Of a DNA stretch of 64,000 nucleotides, positions 52,728 through 62,370 are shown one piece after another. Every line of letters starts with the position of its first letter. Position 1 is the first letter of the stretch. Both the position numbers and the translations under genes were made by a program. The notes under the pieces are model-generated. The model was not told the DNA's origin and did no database searches. It saw only the letters and a list, made by a program, of their open reading frames with translations. The DNA lies in assembly GCF_905163445.1 (NCBI RefSeq), contig NC_053204.1, forward strand, positions 1,247,501-1,311,500, in the 5' to 3' direction. The DNA is from Pararge aegeria (taxonomy: Eukaryota; Arthropoda; Insecta; Lepidoptera; Nymphalidae).

Positions 52728-53277
52728 TAAATAAGTATAATACGACAATGCACACATCACCATCTAGCCCCAAAGTAAGCTCAGCTTGTGTTATGGGTAC
52801 TACGATGACTGATGGATATTTTTATGAATAACTAGCGTACCCAGCCCGCTCCGCCGGGCTAGACTTTGCTTTATTTTATTTAAACAACAAACTTAAATCA
52901 TTAAATTTTTTATTTAAGTCTCATAATATATTAAATCATTTATTTCTCTCCGTATTCATTCCCTTCTATTCTCTTCTCGAGCGGGTGAAGACCATTATCT
53001 ACACCCATGTACACCCAACAATAGAATATCATCGTAGTAAATAAAAGCTGTATTTGACAGTTCAAAAATAGGAGTGCTCCGATCGTCACCAAACTTTACA
53101 GGATTACTCGCCAGGTCAATCCGGAGATTCCCTGAAAGTTTCATTAAAATCGGTCCAGCCGTTTCGGAGCCTAAACGGAACATACCCACACACTTTCTCT
53201 TTTATATATATATATAGAAGATATACATGAATAGTCATAATACACAGACAAACACCCAGACACTGACCCAGACATTA
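52728..53277 (-). mobile_element. SINE-A, inverted, middle of the nest
   Basis: AATACGACAATGCACACATC, CTAGCCCCAAAGTAAGCTCA to TTTTATGAATAA, then after the Helitron TATACATGAATAGTC and CACCCAGACACTGA. tRNA head absent. Confidence 0.8.
52832..53221 (-). mobile_element. Hel-2 non-autonomous Helitron, innermost of the nest
   Basis: CTAGCGTACCCAGCCCGCTC at the left, TATATATATAGAAGA at the right. Removing it leaves ATGAATAATATACATGAATA, matching uninterrupted SINE-A at this point. So the element inserted between A and T with no target duplication. Confidence 0.88.
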
Positions 53278-53412
53278 TCGAGAACTCTCGGGTATGCAGG
53301 TTTCCTCACGATGTTTTCTTTCACCGTTGAAGCAAGTGATATTTTATTTGCTCAAAAACGCACATAACTTTTAAAAGTTAGAGGTGCGTGCTTGGATTTG
53401 AACTGGTAATAT

Positions 53413-53702
53413 AATATTACTAGTTTATTAGTTGTATGTGACAAGAGTCAACGGTAAACCACATTTGGGTAGAAATGGCCGTTAGTACGTAGGGTAGATA
53501 GGATATCTCTGTTTGCACGCTGATATCGCGATAACGGTGATAGCTTTGGGATTGAAACCTGCTGGTTTAGTGACGCTATAAACTGCTGGCCCTTACTTTA
53601 CGTGGACTGTGCTTTAGAGGGTTCTCAAACGATACTTGTTTATATCGTCTTAGTGCTTATTTATTTAATCTACAGATGGAAGAATTTAAAACTAGAGATT
53701 TC
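53413..53702. other. Golgin intron, no recognised feature
   Basis: No repeat family or gene seen. Confidence 0.35.
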
Positions 53703-54060
53703 AAAAAAAAAAAACTAAATTCATTTATTTCAAGTAGGCCTAATATAAGCACTTTTGAAACGTCAAGTCTGTCTGTTTGTAGTGATTCTAAAACCGGTTC
53801 GGAAGGCAGATTCTACCGAGAAGAAGCCGGCAAGAAACTCAGCAGTTGCTCTTTTCCAACATCAACAATTTACATTTTGCATTTTAACATTCATTTTTCT
53901 ATCTTGTGAGAGCTGAAAGCGGAGCCGGATGCTTCCAAGCAACCTTGTCATTAAAAAAATCATCAATTGTATAGTAACCTCGCTGTAATAAATGTGTTTT
54001 AACAAATTCTTTAAACTTGTGCATTGGCAGGTCTAAAATCACCCAATCATTTCAAAGACT
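53703..54060 (-). pseudogene. LINE-B ORF2 C-terminus and 3' UTR, inverted
   Basis: TTCATTTATTTCAAGTAGGC, GGTTCGGAAGGCAGATTCTA, then reversed ORF text (AACCTTGTCATTAAAAAAAT, GTATAGTAACCTCGCTGTAA equals QRGYYTIDDF). Near mirror of 24,300-24,655. Confidence 0.78.
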
Positions 54061-54313
54061 ATTAACCGACTTCTATCCAAAAACTGGTTATGAATTAGAA
54101 TTTTTTTTTTCTATGTACGAGTATGTTCGTGCTCTGTCATTAATAGATTTAAGAATTTTTTTTTGTTCGAAAGAGTTTTTTTTTGAAATGGTCCCATTTA
54201 AATTACATATTATAGATCTGATGACGAGTTTCGGGGTCGGACATCGGAACTTTTCAATAATTTACTCGCACATTACATGACATCACGCCTGTACTCTCGA
54301 AAGGTACCTATTA

Positions 54314-54736
54314 TCCCTACTAATATTATAAATGTCAATGTAAGTTTGTTTGTTAAGCTTTCACGCAAAAATTACTTAACTGATCCTCAGAAAACTTTGT
54401 ACCTACGCATATTCTTGGAAGTGTTAGAAGTAATATAGGATACTTTTTATTCCGACATTGAGCTCGGTTCCTTTGGGAGAGGGGATGAAAGTGTTTGACG
54501 ATTTTATACAACCGATTTAAATCATTATTTTGTACTATATAATATGTGTTTAATTTTGCCCAAACTGTGGTTGGAGATAAAGGACAGAACTCCTCAGCGG
54601 ACAGCAGCAAACCCGTCATTTAGCCAATTCGGCTTAGCGATACTGTATTCTTTAATTTTTTTTAGAACTACAATTAAATTTAATGCCACATCAAAAAACA
54701 AAATCAAACGCAGACGGGGTCGCGGGCAACAGCTAG
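54314..54736 (+). mobile_element. Hel-1 Helitron, full length
   Basis: TCCCTACTAATATTATAAAT after A to CGGGTCGCGGGCAACAGCTAG-type 3' end before T. CACGCAAAAATTACTTAACT, GGTTCCTTTGGGAGAGGGGA and TTGGAGATAAAGGACAGAAC inside. 3' hairpin around ACGGGGTCG. Confidence 0.82.
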
Positions 54737-54867
54737 TACAATATATAAGAAAAATATGGTTATTTTTTCTATTAAAGTTAGTAGTAGTAATGGCATAATT
54801 TTTCGCAACTGGTTCTAGTTGCAGCTCATAGTATTGAGGCATGTTATATATTCAAATTTATTTACTT

Positions 54868-55010
54868 TTTACCCGACTGCGAAAGACGGAGGGGTATGTT
54901 TCTCGAGTGTATGTATGTATGTTAATTTCTTCGGCACGCCCTGGAGCCTAAACTGCTTGTCGTATTTTTATGCGAGTGCTGTCAAGATTCGTCTTAGTCG
55001 AGAGACGTTG
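54868..55010 (+). mobile_element. Dispersed repeat beginning CCCGACTGCGAAAGACGG
   Basis: CCCGACTGCGAAAGACGGAG, then TATGTTTCTCGAGTGTATGT and GGCACGCCCTGGAGCC. Known to me as a widespread lepidopteran repeat; single copy here, class unknown. Confidence 0.4.
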
Positions 55011-55411
55011 GGTACATCTAAATTTAAAACCAACAAAATTAAGGACAAAATTATGTTTTTTTTTTAAATACTATCGAGCAATAGCAAATTGAGCGCGTGC
55101 TCACAATTATTTGATAATTTTATTTGGTTGGTTGGTCACTATAATTTTTTTTTTTTATGGGAACATTGAACGCAGGTAGACAAACAAAACAACTGAGCTT
55201 AAAGCGATATATAACCGATCGCGACATGTCTACACCCAGACTTTGATTTTACGAAATATTTAATGAAATAATCGATAAAATAGGGGAATCCATTCGTATA
55301 AAGAATACCTGTACTATCTATCCTCTTAAGCTTTTATTTTTTTAAGGGACTTCCGGCTCCCCCGAAACGCACCTCTAACTTTCCGTATTGATGATCATTT
55401 CAAGCAATTAA

Positions 55412-55600
55412 AAACGGCCACAAAATAGATGGGAAGATGATGTGCAAAAACCATGTCGCAGTATGGCCAGAGACAGAGCACACTGGAGAATTTTAGAGGA
55501 GGCCTTTGAGTTTAATGAATTTTTTTTTAAATAATTATCACATAATTGTTTTATAAATATAACCTAAAATAAACTAAATAAAATCTAAAACATCTTCAAA
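55412..55600 (+). pseudogene. Non-LTR reverse transcriptase tail
   Basis: NRWEDDVQKPCRSMARDRAH then WRILEEAFEFNEFFF is the conserved C-terminal WxDDxxK...ARDR..W..LEEAF motif. AT-rich 3' end. 5'-truncated. Confidence 0.7.
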
Positions 55601-56999
55601 ACCACCGCAACGAGGCACAGTTCCTAAGATGCTGGCAGCATTATATTTTTTTTTCAGCTGTTTGCATCAGCCTATGTTCCCAGCAGATTTGCATGCTATG
55701 TTCGCATCGAGAAGGCACAATTGTATACACATGCCAAACAGTGCTATAGTTTATATTAGAGTAAGCAGTTGATTGACAGTTTTGCCAACTAAATAATAAT
55801 AAAAAAAAAAATATATTTGGCCTCTTTGGCTAATTCGTCGGCCAAGGTAATTAAATAATAGATTTAGTGACACTGTAGTGTATTAGCAAAAAGACATTTA
55901 GTCAGTGAACAAAGTTAATTTTTGTAAAAGAGATTGCGTGCTGTTTTTATAAGAATATATTGCATTTCATACAATGAAGTCAGTTCTGTATTTTCTTTTA
56001 AAATCCCATTATAATTATTATTCTGTTTTAGGCGCGGAAACTAACGACGCCTAAAAAGGGTACTGATAACACCCCTCCAGGGGGTTCACACCCCTCCTGG
56101 GGTAACAACGCCTACATAAAAATCCAACGTTTACATAAACACAATTTTATATTATCATCAACAAACAGCAGGGGTTGTTTATCAATTGTAAACTAGTAAC
56201 TAAAAAGTATTTGCATGCACTGAATATACTATGTACAAACTTGATGTTGCTTGAGACATAGAATTTCTGAATTTTCCTTTTGATTATGAAATTTCCTTGC
56301 TGTATCACACAGCCGTTTCTTAAAAGCAGTTTGATGAGGTATACTTTGGTGAACTTCCAGGGGTTTAGTATGGGAGGTCACAGGTTTCTCAGGTTTTGCC
56401 GGCTAGCTACCTTAGCCAGCTAGCTAGCTAGTAACCACCAACAAAGACGTCCTGCCTAGCAATTCATTGTTTCGGCACAATTCTGCATTTACAACAATTA
56501 TAGGTAATGGGTACAAGGGGTTAGCTTATCACCATCATTGATTGCATCATCACTTAAAAAACAGGTGAAATTGTTGTTCACATGCCAGATTCTTTTAGAT
56601 TGAGATTATTTATGTATATTATTCATAAAAATATTTGTGTGTGAAGTGCGTTGTTTAAGTATATAAGTATATAAATAAACCTTTGAGAACATTTTGGAGA
56701 ACTCTCAGTTATTATCATATATTGCAACCATTAACATATATCTATAACACAAGAAACACTGATGGCCAGAATGTGTGATAATACTTCATTTAAAATACAA
56801 AATTCATATATTTTGAGTGAAAAATCTATCTACCTGCCATTCAGTTATAGGGGAAATGTCTAAGGATCTTATCGGACAACCAATTGATAAGTTCCATATG
56901 TATAAAACACATTTCATCTAATGGTCCCACCATTAGATGAAAAAAGTTGAAGCTGTTAATATTTCCAGGACAAAAAGTGGGCTATGTGCTAATCCAGGT
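55601..56999. other. Golgin intron, no gene recognised
   Basis: A non-LTR-like 3' stretch (GGCTAGCTACCTTAGCCAGC, a palindrome, and CTAGTAACCACCAACAAAGA) lies near 56,400-56,600. Otherwise unassigned, with no splice-supported coil exon seen. Confidence 0.4.
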
Positions 57000-57165
57000 T
57001 ATAACAGTGTAGGGGTCTAAGACATTGTAGGAGGAGACCTGTGCACTATAGTGGGTAGGCACTAGGTTGATGTGATGGTGATGATGATAACAAAGGTTTT
57101 ACCTGAAAGAGTAACAAACATCCATCCATCCACACAAATTGTCACATTTATAATAGAAGTAGGAT
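57000..57165 (+). mobile_element. SINE-B tail, then Hel-5-type scrap
   Basis: GGAGGAGACCTGTGCACTAT and GATGTGATGGTGATGATG; then AGTAACAAACATCCATCCAT and TTGTCACATTTATAATAGAA, the 5' end type of Hel-5, inverted. Confidence 0.6.
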
Positions 57166-57482
57166 TTTGATTCTGGTATGTCAAATGTTCTTTTTATCTT
57201 ATCATAAATATTTCTTACTAATCTGCTAATTACTGTCTTATTGGACGCTATTAATACCTAACAGTTTTATAGAAAATTGAGAAAACAAACCAAAAAGTAG
57301 ATTCGGTTTTCTTTATGTTTTTGTATGTATTTAACTTGAAACCCACTATATTACCGGTTTCTAACCACAGTAGAATAGCTATTAAGGAGTACTGAAATAG
57401 CAATTGATCGTCGAAGAATCAACCGCTGCTATAAAATTGATTGAATAATTAGAAAAACATAACCTTCAAAGAAGCTGTCAAA

Positions 57483-57531
57483 CCAAAATACGAGATACAT
57501 TTATTGCAAGTTTTTTAAATAGAAAACTGAC
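57483..57531 (-). other. Start of the >10 kb golgin intron 1
   Basis: Intron sequence after donor GTCAGT. The intron extends to the acceptor at 47,483 and is filled with repeats listed separately. Confidence 0.6.
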
Positions 57532-57702
57532 CTCAAGCTCTTGGTTACGACATTTCTCTTCAAGATCCTTTGCCGCGGGCTCCGTTCTAGAAGTTTCTGC
57601 CTCGTTATCCTGAACGGCACCCTCAGATAACACTTCTGTAGCGAAATTCGTAATCTGCCCTTTTAGGCTACTTAAACTCTGATTTAGATTAAGCCACGAC
57701 AT
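57532..57702 (-). CDS. TRIP11: Golgin GMAP-210/TRIP11-like, first coding exon
   Basis: This 57-codon exon starts at the ATG ending at 57,702 and stops at a GTCAGT donor (GT at 57,531-57,530), phase 0. The protein begins MSWLNLNQSLSSLKGQITNF, continues with an acidic stretch, and ends in a charged heptad-like segment (KDLEEKCRNQELE). The first 28 residues are rich in Ser, Asn, Gly and bulky hydrophobics with almost no charge, as in the ALPS curvature-sensing helix at the N-terminus of GMAP-210. Known family role: a long coiled-coil tether on cis-Golgi membranes that captures highly curved vesicles and interacts with IFT20 in ciliary traffic. The open frame runs on into the intron (SFLFKKLAIN), but the donor and the match of the next exon to the family argue for splicing here. 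It is divergent from the zinc-finger gene at 59,256. The family call rests on remembered family sequence, not a search. Confidence 0.8.
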
Positions 57703-59255
57703 TGTTAATGCACGAAATTAGAGCCACATATCACAGGAAAACGTTTGACATCAAAATATTATGGAAATACTGATGTAAACAGTAAATAAATCGCATTATT
57801 TTGCCATTGACAAGACTTTGTCTAGTTGGCAAAAGTCAAAACAAATCGCCATTTGTCATTTTTGACATGCATTAATTCGCGGAAAAGGTCTCGTTTCTTT
57901 TGCATATAATTTAATCGTTAATTTTAAGTTCCCAAAGACCATCAAAGTTAAACTTGGTAATTACTAAAGTTATTTTCAGAAATAGATTAGTTACATAATA
58001 ATTGTATCTATATTTTCTACAAAATCTAGAATAAAAACAATTTATTTTAGCTCACGCAATACTAGCTCCTAATCTAGTGTTATGGTCTAGTGTCACTATT
58101 CAATTGAGCTATGTAGGTATAGCTAGGTGCTCAACCATTGTCACTGATCTTTATGAGGGTAGTATCTAAATTAAAAGTTCTAGTTAGCTTTGACCATCTA
58201 GACTAGCCTGGGAATAATTGTTATTAGAAAACATCAAATCAAAAGGATCTATGTATGATACATATCGATTGAAAAACATTATAATGTATCTAAAATATTG
58301 ATGTTTTTGGTAGCAAACAAATAAAAATGTCTTATTTTTATATGAAAACTATCTAAATTTCATAGAAAATTCCTCATTCATTCCATATTCCTCGCACCAC
58401 AGAAGGTAGTATTCTACGGCTCTTTCTTGGACATACGCACATATATCATGAATAAAATATACCTGTTTTTATTACACGTTTCCCTAATTTATAGACACCT
58501 AAATTGGCTAATCTGTGTAAAACCAGAAGTAAAAAATAGCGAAACGCGTTGATTTGAAGTTGACTCGACAGTTTTTTTATTTGTTCCTGGAGAAATGCAA
58601 CGAAACAATAGCTATTCGTGAGGCTATGATACAGCTACGATGATCAGTCATCAGTGTTGTCATCACTGGGCATCTAGTGGAAAATAGTTGAACTTTAATG
58701 GCCATCTAAGGATTATTGTGGAACTGCTAAAGTTGAACCTAGTACATTCAATGTACGCTAGATGACGTTCTATAGAATTATTGTATTTTCTATGTTTTAT
58801 TCTATTCACAAGACAATGGGGTCGATCTTTTTAAAAATATGAATATCATCATACATAAACTATCCGCTTTAACAACTTCTGCGTCTAGAGTGAGTGAATA
58901 TCAGTGACTATTATGTCCTTTAAAAGTCAGTTGACTGGTAAATATTATCGAACACCTAGGTATCTAAAACCTTAAATTAATTAAGTATATTAATTATTCC
59001 GTCTTGCTATTTGGGTTGCTAAATTAAGTTTACAATTGTCGCGGGCGCCAGTAATAATTTCTACTCTTTTTTGCGTTTTTACGCACACGTAGGTAACACA
59101 GACCGTTATCTTTTAATAGTCTGTGCATTTCACACTGGCATTTGTGATTTTTGGTGCATTGACGTTGTCACAGTTTACAATTCCGCTATTTATCACAATC
59201 GAACATAAATAAGTGTTTAATATCTAATAAAAACTATACACTTGAGGCTTAGAAG
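57703..59255. promoter_or_regulatory. Divergent intergenic region between the golgin and zinc-finger genes
   Basis: The two start codons face away from each other across 1,553 bp, so both promoters must lie here unless untranslated upstream exons exist. Almost no repeats are recognised, unlike the rest of the window. An imperfect hairpin (ACACAGACCGTTATC with TAGTCTGTG) lies near 59,097-59,128. No convincing TATA box was assigned. Confidence 0.5.
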
Positions 59256-59546
59256 ATGAACCACATATCCGTTAATATTAAAGAGTTAAAGCCTTATGCG
59301 AGACTGTCAAACAATACGACTAAAGTTGGCAACCAGGAGAAGGATGATGATATCAAAATTCCTCTAAGTACACAGAACGCTGTGAAATATCTTTTGCAAG
59401 GGACTCTTAGGCTTAGGGTTTGTAGGTACTGCCTGCACGTCTCAAACAAACTATCTGAATTTGATGAGGTTCTCACTTTGGCGGTAAGCGGAGCTCTGCA
59501 TGAGGTCACAATCAGGGATATAGTTGCAAGCTTTCATCCTTATAAG
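59256..59546 (+). CDS. ZAD/C2H2 zinc-finger protein, exon 1 (N-terminus and first half of ZAD)
   Basis: The exon runs from ATG in good insect context (GAAGATGAA) for 97 codons to the donor AAG|GTAATT, phase 0. Residues 1-50 are a polar leader. Residues 54-97 (VCRYCLHVSNKLSEF...DIVASF) are the first half of a zinc-finger-associated domain (ZAD), with zinc ligands Cys56 and Cys59. ZAD is the arthropod-specific dimerisation module at the N-terminus of many C2H2 transcription regulators. The domain is completed by the next exon. Nuclear DNA-binding function is inferred from the architecture; no specific orthologue is recognised. Confidence 0.85.
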
Positions 59547-60343
59547 GTAATTGGACTTTTTTAATAAAAGGCATTACGGATGCAACTGTCTAGTTGGTTC
59601 AGGAGTCAGAATGTCAGATGCAAAAATCCCAAGGTCCAGAGTTTTAGCACTCAATTGTTTAAAAATTGTTGGGTACTGAGTTTTCTATCATCCACGCATT
59701 CTGTGCTAGACCCAAGCAAGGAAATTAATAAGCCTGCTAACCAATGTTGGATCAGTGTAGAAAGTCTTGGTTGGATATTTTTCTCGATCATGAGCAAGAA
59801 ATCCTGAACTTTGCTTGATGGTGTATGTAGCTTAAGTTAGCATGTGACTACAGTTTCACACTGCAAACTATATATGCTTCATTGAGTGAGTCACCACTGT
59901 GAAAAGTTCACCTTTTGTTGTATATAATAACTGTTATAAAAAGTGGATTTGCTCAGCATTTTGTGAACACTGGTGGTGCAATATGTCAATCCGCCCTGGG
60001 TCAGCTTGGTGGATTACAGCCTTAAACTCCTAAGTTTCATTGTGTGAGGAGACCCATGCCCTGTAGTGGGCCGGTAATGGGTTGATATGATGATGAATGG
60101 GACAGGAAAATCACCACAAAGTATCAACAGAGGCTTGGCTCTAAAGTGGGTTATATATTAATCAGAAGAAAAAAAGTTTTCCTGTTTTTAAAAATTCATC
60201 ATCATAATTCTTCATAACTACAGGATGTTCATTGCATGCAGACATAGATCTCTTGTAGGGATTTCCACATGCTACAATGTTGTGTGGCTTGAATCCAGCG
60301 ATTCCCTGCAAACGGTTTCATAATTATTTCTGACTAATTCCAG
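59547..60343 (+). other. Intron 1 of the ZAD zinc-finger gene
   Basis: The intron is bounded by GTAATT and TTCCAG. It splits the ZAD between its two Cys pairs. It contains a SINE-B 3' fragment near 59,988-60,100. The open stretch at 59,580-59,807 has no recognisable domain and is taken as intronic. Confidence 0.8.
59988..60100 (+). mobile_element. SINE-B 3' fragment in intron
   Basis: The CTTGGTGGATTACAGCC, GGAGACCCATGCCCTGTAGT and GGTAATGGGTTGATATGATG stretches match the 3' half of the SINE-B family. This is one of the few recognisable repeats in the gene-rich right end. Confidence 0.75.
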
Positions 60344-61105
60344 GTGGCAGTTGATGCAAACTTTCCAAATAAAATATGCAATGAATGTGTAAACAGAGCT
60401 ATTAGCTGCTATTTATTCACACAACAATGCGAAAGGGCTGAACGAGCAATACGTAACTGTTTTGACGATGTATACAATAATTTTGAAAAGCTGGATTCTT
60501 TGGAACCTGTCAAGAAAAGGGGAAAACGTAAACTCCACCCAAACCACAACATCATTTATGCAGAGCATGTGGATGTTATGGATTATGCTGAACCTGTCAT
60601 AAACATTGTAAATATTACTACTGAGAATTCTGTGCAAAGTCTTGATAAAATGAGTGAGCTTGAATGCCAGAAATGTTGGCAAGTGTTACCAAGCAAAGAA
60701 CTGTTATTGAATCACGAGAACTCGCATCCAAAAAGCATGTGGTTTAATTGCAGATTGTGCGGAAAATCATTTGTCAAACGCTCCCAGCTTAGGAAACATA
60801 TCAAAGATGCACACAAATACATTGATGATACTAGCCAAGAGAATCAAAATGAAGGCTTCAAATGTAAAGAATGTGGTTTAGAAAATAAATCACTTGGTGA
60901 ACATTTCCAGCATATTGAAAAACATAAATTCAAATTATTGCTCAATTCATTGATGCAACGGAAAGATGATTCATTGTGTACTGTTTGTTTGGATAAAAGT
61001 TCTCGTTTAACGAATCTGGCTGACACTGTTCATCTTCATGGAGGTTATTCTGGATTAACTGGCGATAAGAGTATCAAGAATATTTTAACTGTTACAGTTC
61101 CAGGA
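60344..61105 (+). CDS. ZAD/C2H2 zinc-finger protein, exon 2 (second half of ZAD, three C2H2 fingers, start of another ZAD-like motif)
   Basis: The acceptor TTCCAG|GTGGCAG joins exon 1 in phase 0, so the GTG at 60,344 is Val98, not a start. ZAD is completed by Cys109 and Cys112 (ICNEC). A basic patch (KKRGKRKLH) follows. Three fingers fit C-x2-C-x12-H-x3/4-H: Cys205/Cys208/His221/His225, Cys233/Cys236/His249/His254 and Cys271/Cys274/His287/His291. Near the end CTVCLDKSSRLTNLAD (Cys309, Cys312) looks like the first half of a second ZAD, followed by SIKNILTVTVPG and donor GTAAGT at 61,106, phase 0. The frame runs a few codons into the intron before a stop. Where the second Cys pair is encoded is unknown. 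Confidence 0.85.
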
Positions 61106-62370
61106 GTAAGTATTACCGTATTTTAATCTATATTGTCATATTTTTGAGGCTAAGGCACAAATTTGCCCTAGCTTTTTTATTCAATATTGAAAGTTAACTA
61201 TTTATGCAGCTAATTAATTACTACGGTACTACCTCTCTGCGTCTCAAGAAATAGTTTTCTGGTCAAGCAAATGAGACTCAGCTAAAACTCTAGATCAAAG
61301 TCATAGGCCCAGATGAATAGTTGTTGATAAGCGATGGCTTAAGCCAATATTTAGCCTTTAAATAGACAGCACTTTAGCATGACTTTTGTTGAAAGTTAAC
61401 TGAATACTAAGCTGATGCATAATTTAATCATAGTACAGAGTTTAATGACCCTAGCAGGTTCTAAGAATAGATTTCCTATTTTATTGACATCTTTTGAAAA
61501 CCTAGCTTGTTAACCTTATTACTTCAATATGGTAGTTATCCAGTTATTGTTGATTTACGTCACAACTTGAACAGTGTTGATTATTCAAAGCATAATTTAA
61601 GAATAAACACAATAAAAATCTCAACAACAGCAGACGCACACAAAAGCAAAAGGAGTTGTAGTCAAGTCATAGGAAGCGTTCAATTTTAATATATTGTAGA
61701 TTACACTATTTTTAAATAAATGATTTAATAATATTCATTAGAAATAAGTTTAACAATGCAATAAATTGATTTCTGCTTATATTGGGTGCTTCACAATTTA
61801 GTACGTAATGAACGCATTCAATAAATTTAAAAATTGTACTTTGGCTTTGCTTGTGCTAATAAAATATGAATAATTTCAACTAATACGAAGCAATGACTAT
61901 TTATCAGGGCCTTACTGTTTTAAGTGTAATCAAGTGCATTTATTTGTGAAATTGAACTTTGCATTCCATATTTCATAATATAATCTCTTTAGTTTTACAG
62001 TAGTTAGTTAGCTATAATAAAGACCATATGCGGTTAGGTATTTTCAACTGTGTGATGTAGTCAATATCTCATAAACATGTTCTGAATATGCATAATATTT
62101 TAAAAGATCTGAGTGGTGTTGCACACAAAAAAAAGTAATGTAATTTGTAATAAAGTATCTTCATTCCTCAACTGAGAAGTTAAAGGTTCTGATAGACAGA
62201 TAGGCAGTGAAACAATCGGAATTTTGTTAAGTTAACTTTAATAGACTCCACTTTACTTCATGAAGATTACAACAATCCATATATTCCACATTTTACCAGT
62301 CCCAGTTTTTAGTAGCAGTAGCTGTCTATATAGCCATTTAGACTATGATTAACTTAATTGGATGTTTTAG
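61106..62370 (+). other. Interval between zinc-finger exon 2 and the Nup153-like exon
   Basis: This is AT-rich sequence starting with a strong donor (GTAAGT) and ending with a plausible acceptor (GGATGTTTTAG). No family repeat and no paired CxxC codons completing the second ZAD were found. It is either one intron or an intron plus intergenic DNA. Confidence 0.5.

Larger units (their letters stand above)
52655..53412 (-). mobile_element. SINE-B, inverted, outermost of a three-level nest
   Basis: CTTCACACACCTTTGAAACATTA precedes and AGACATTATCGAGAACTCTC follows the inserted SINE-A; ACATTA is duplicated at the junctions. GGTTTCCTCACGATGTTTTC and CGCACATAACTTTTAAAAGT complete it. Confidence 0.8.

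Noticed and set aside
61507..61689. 60-codon plus-strand frame as the missing second ZAD half
   Set aside because: No CxxC pair and no match to the ZAD consensus.
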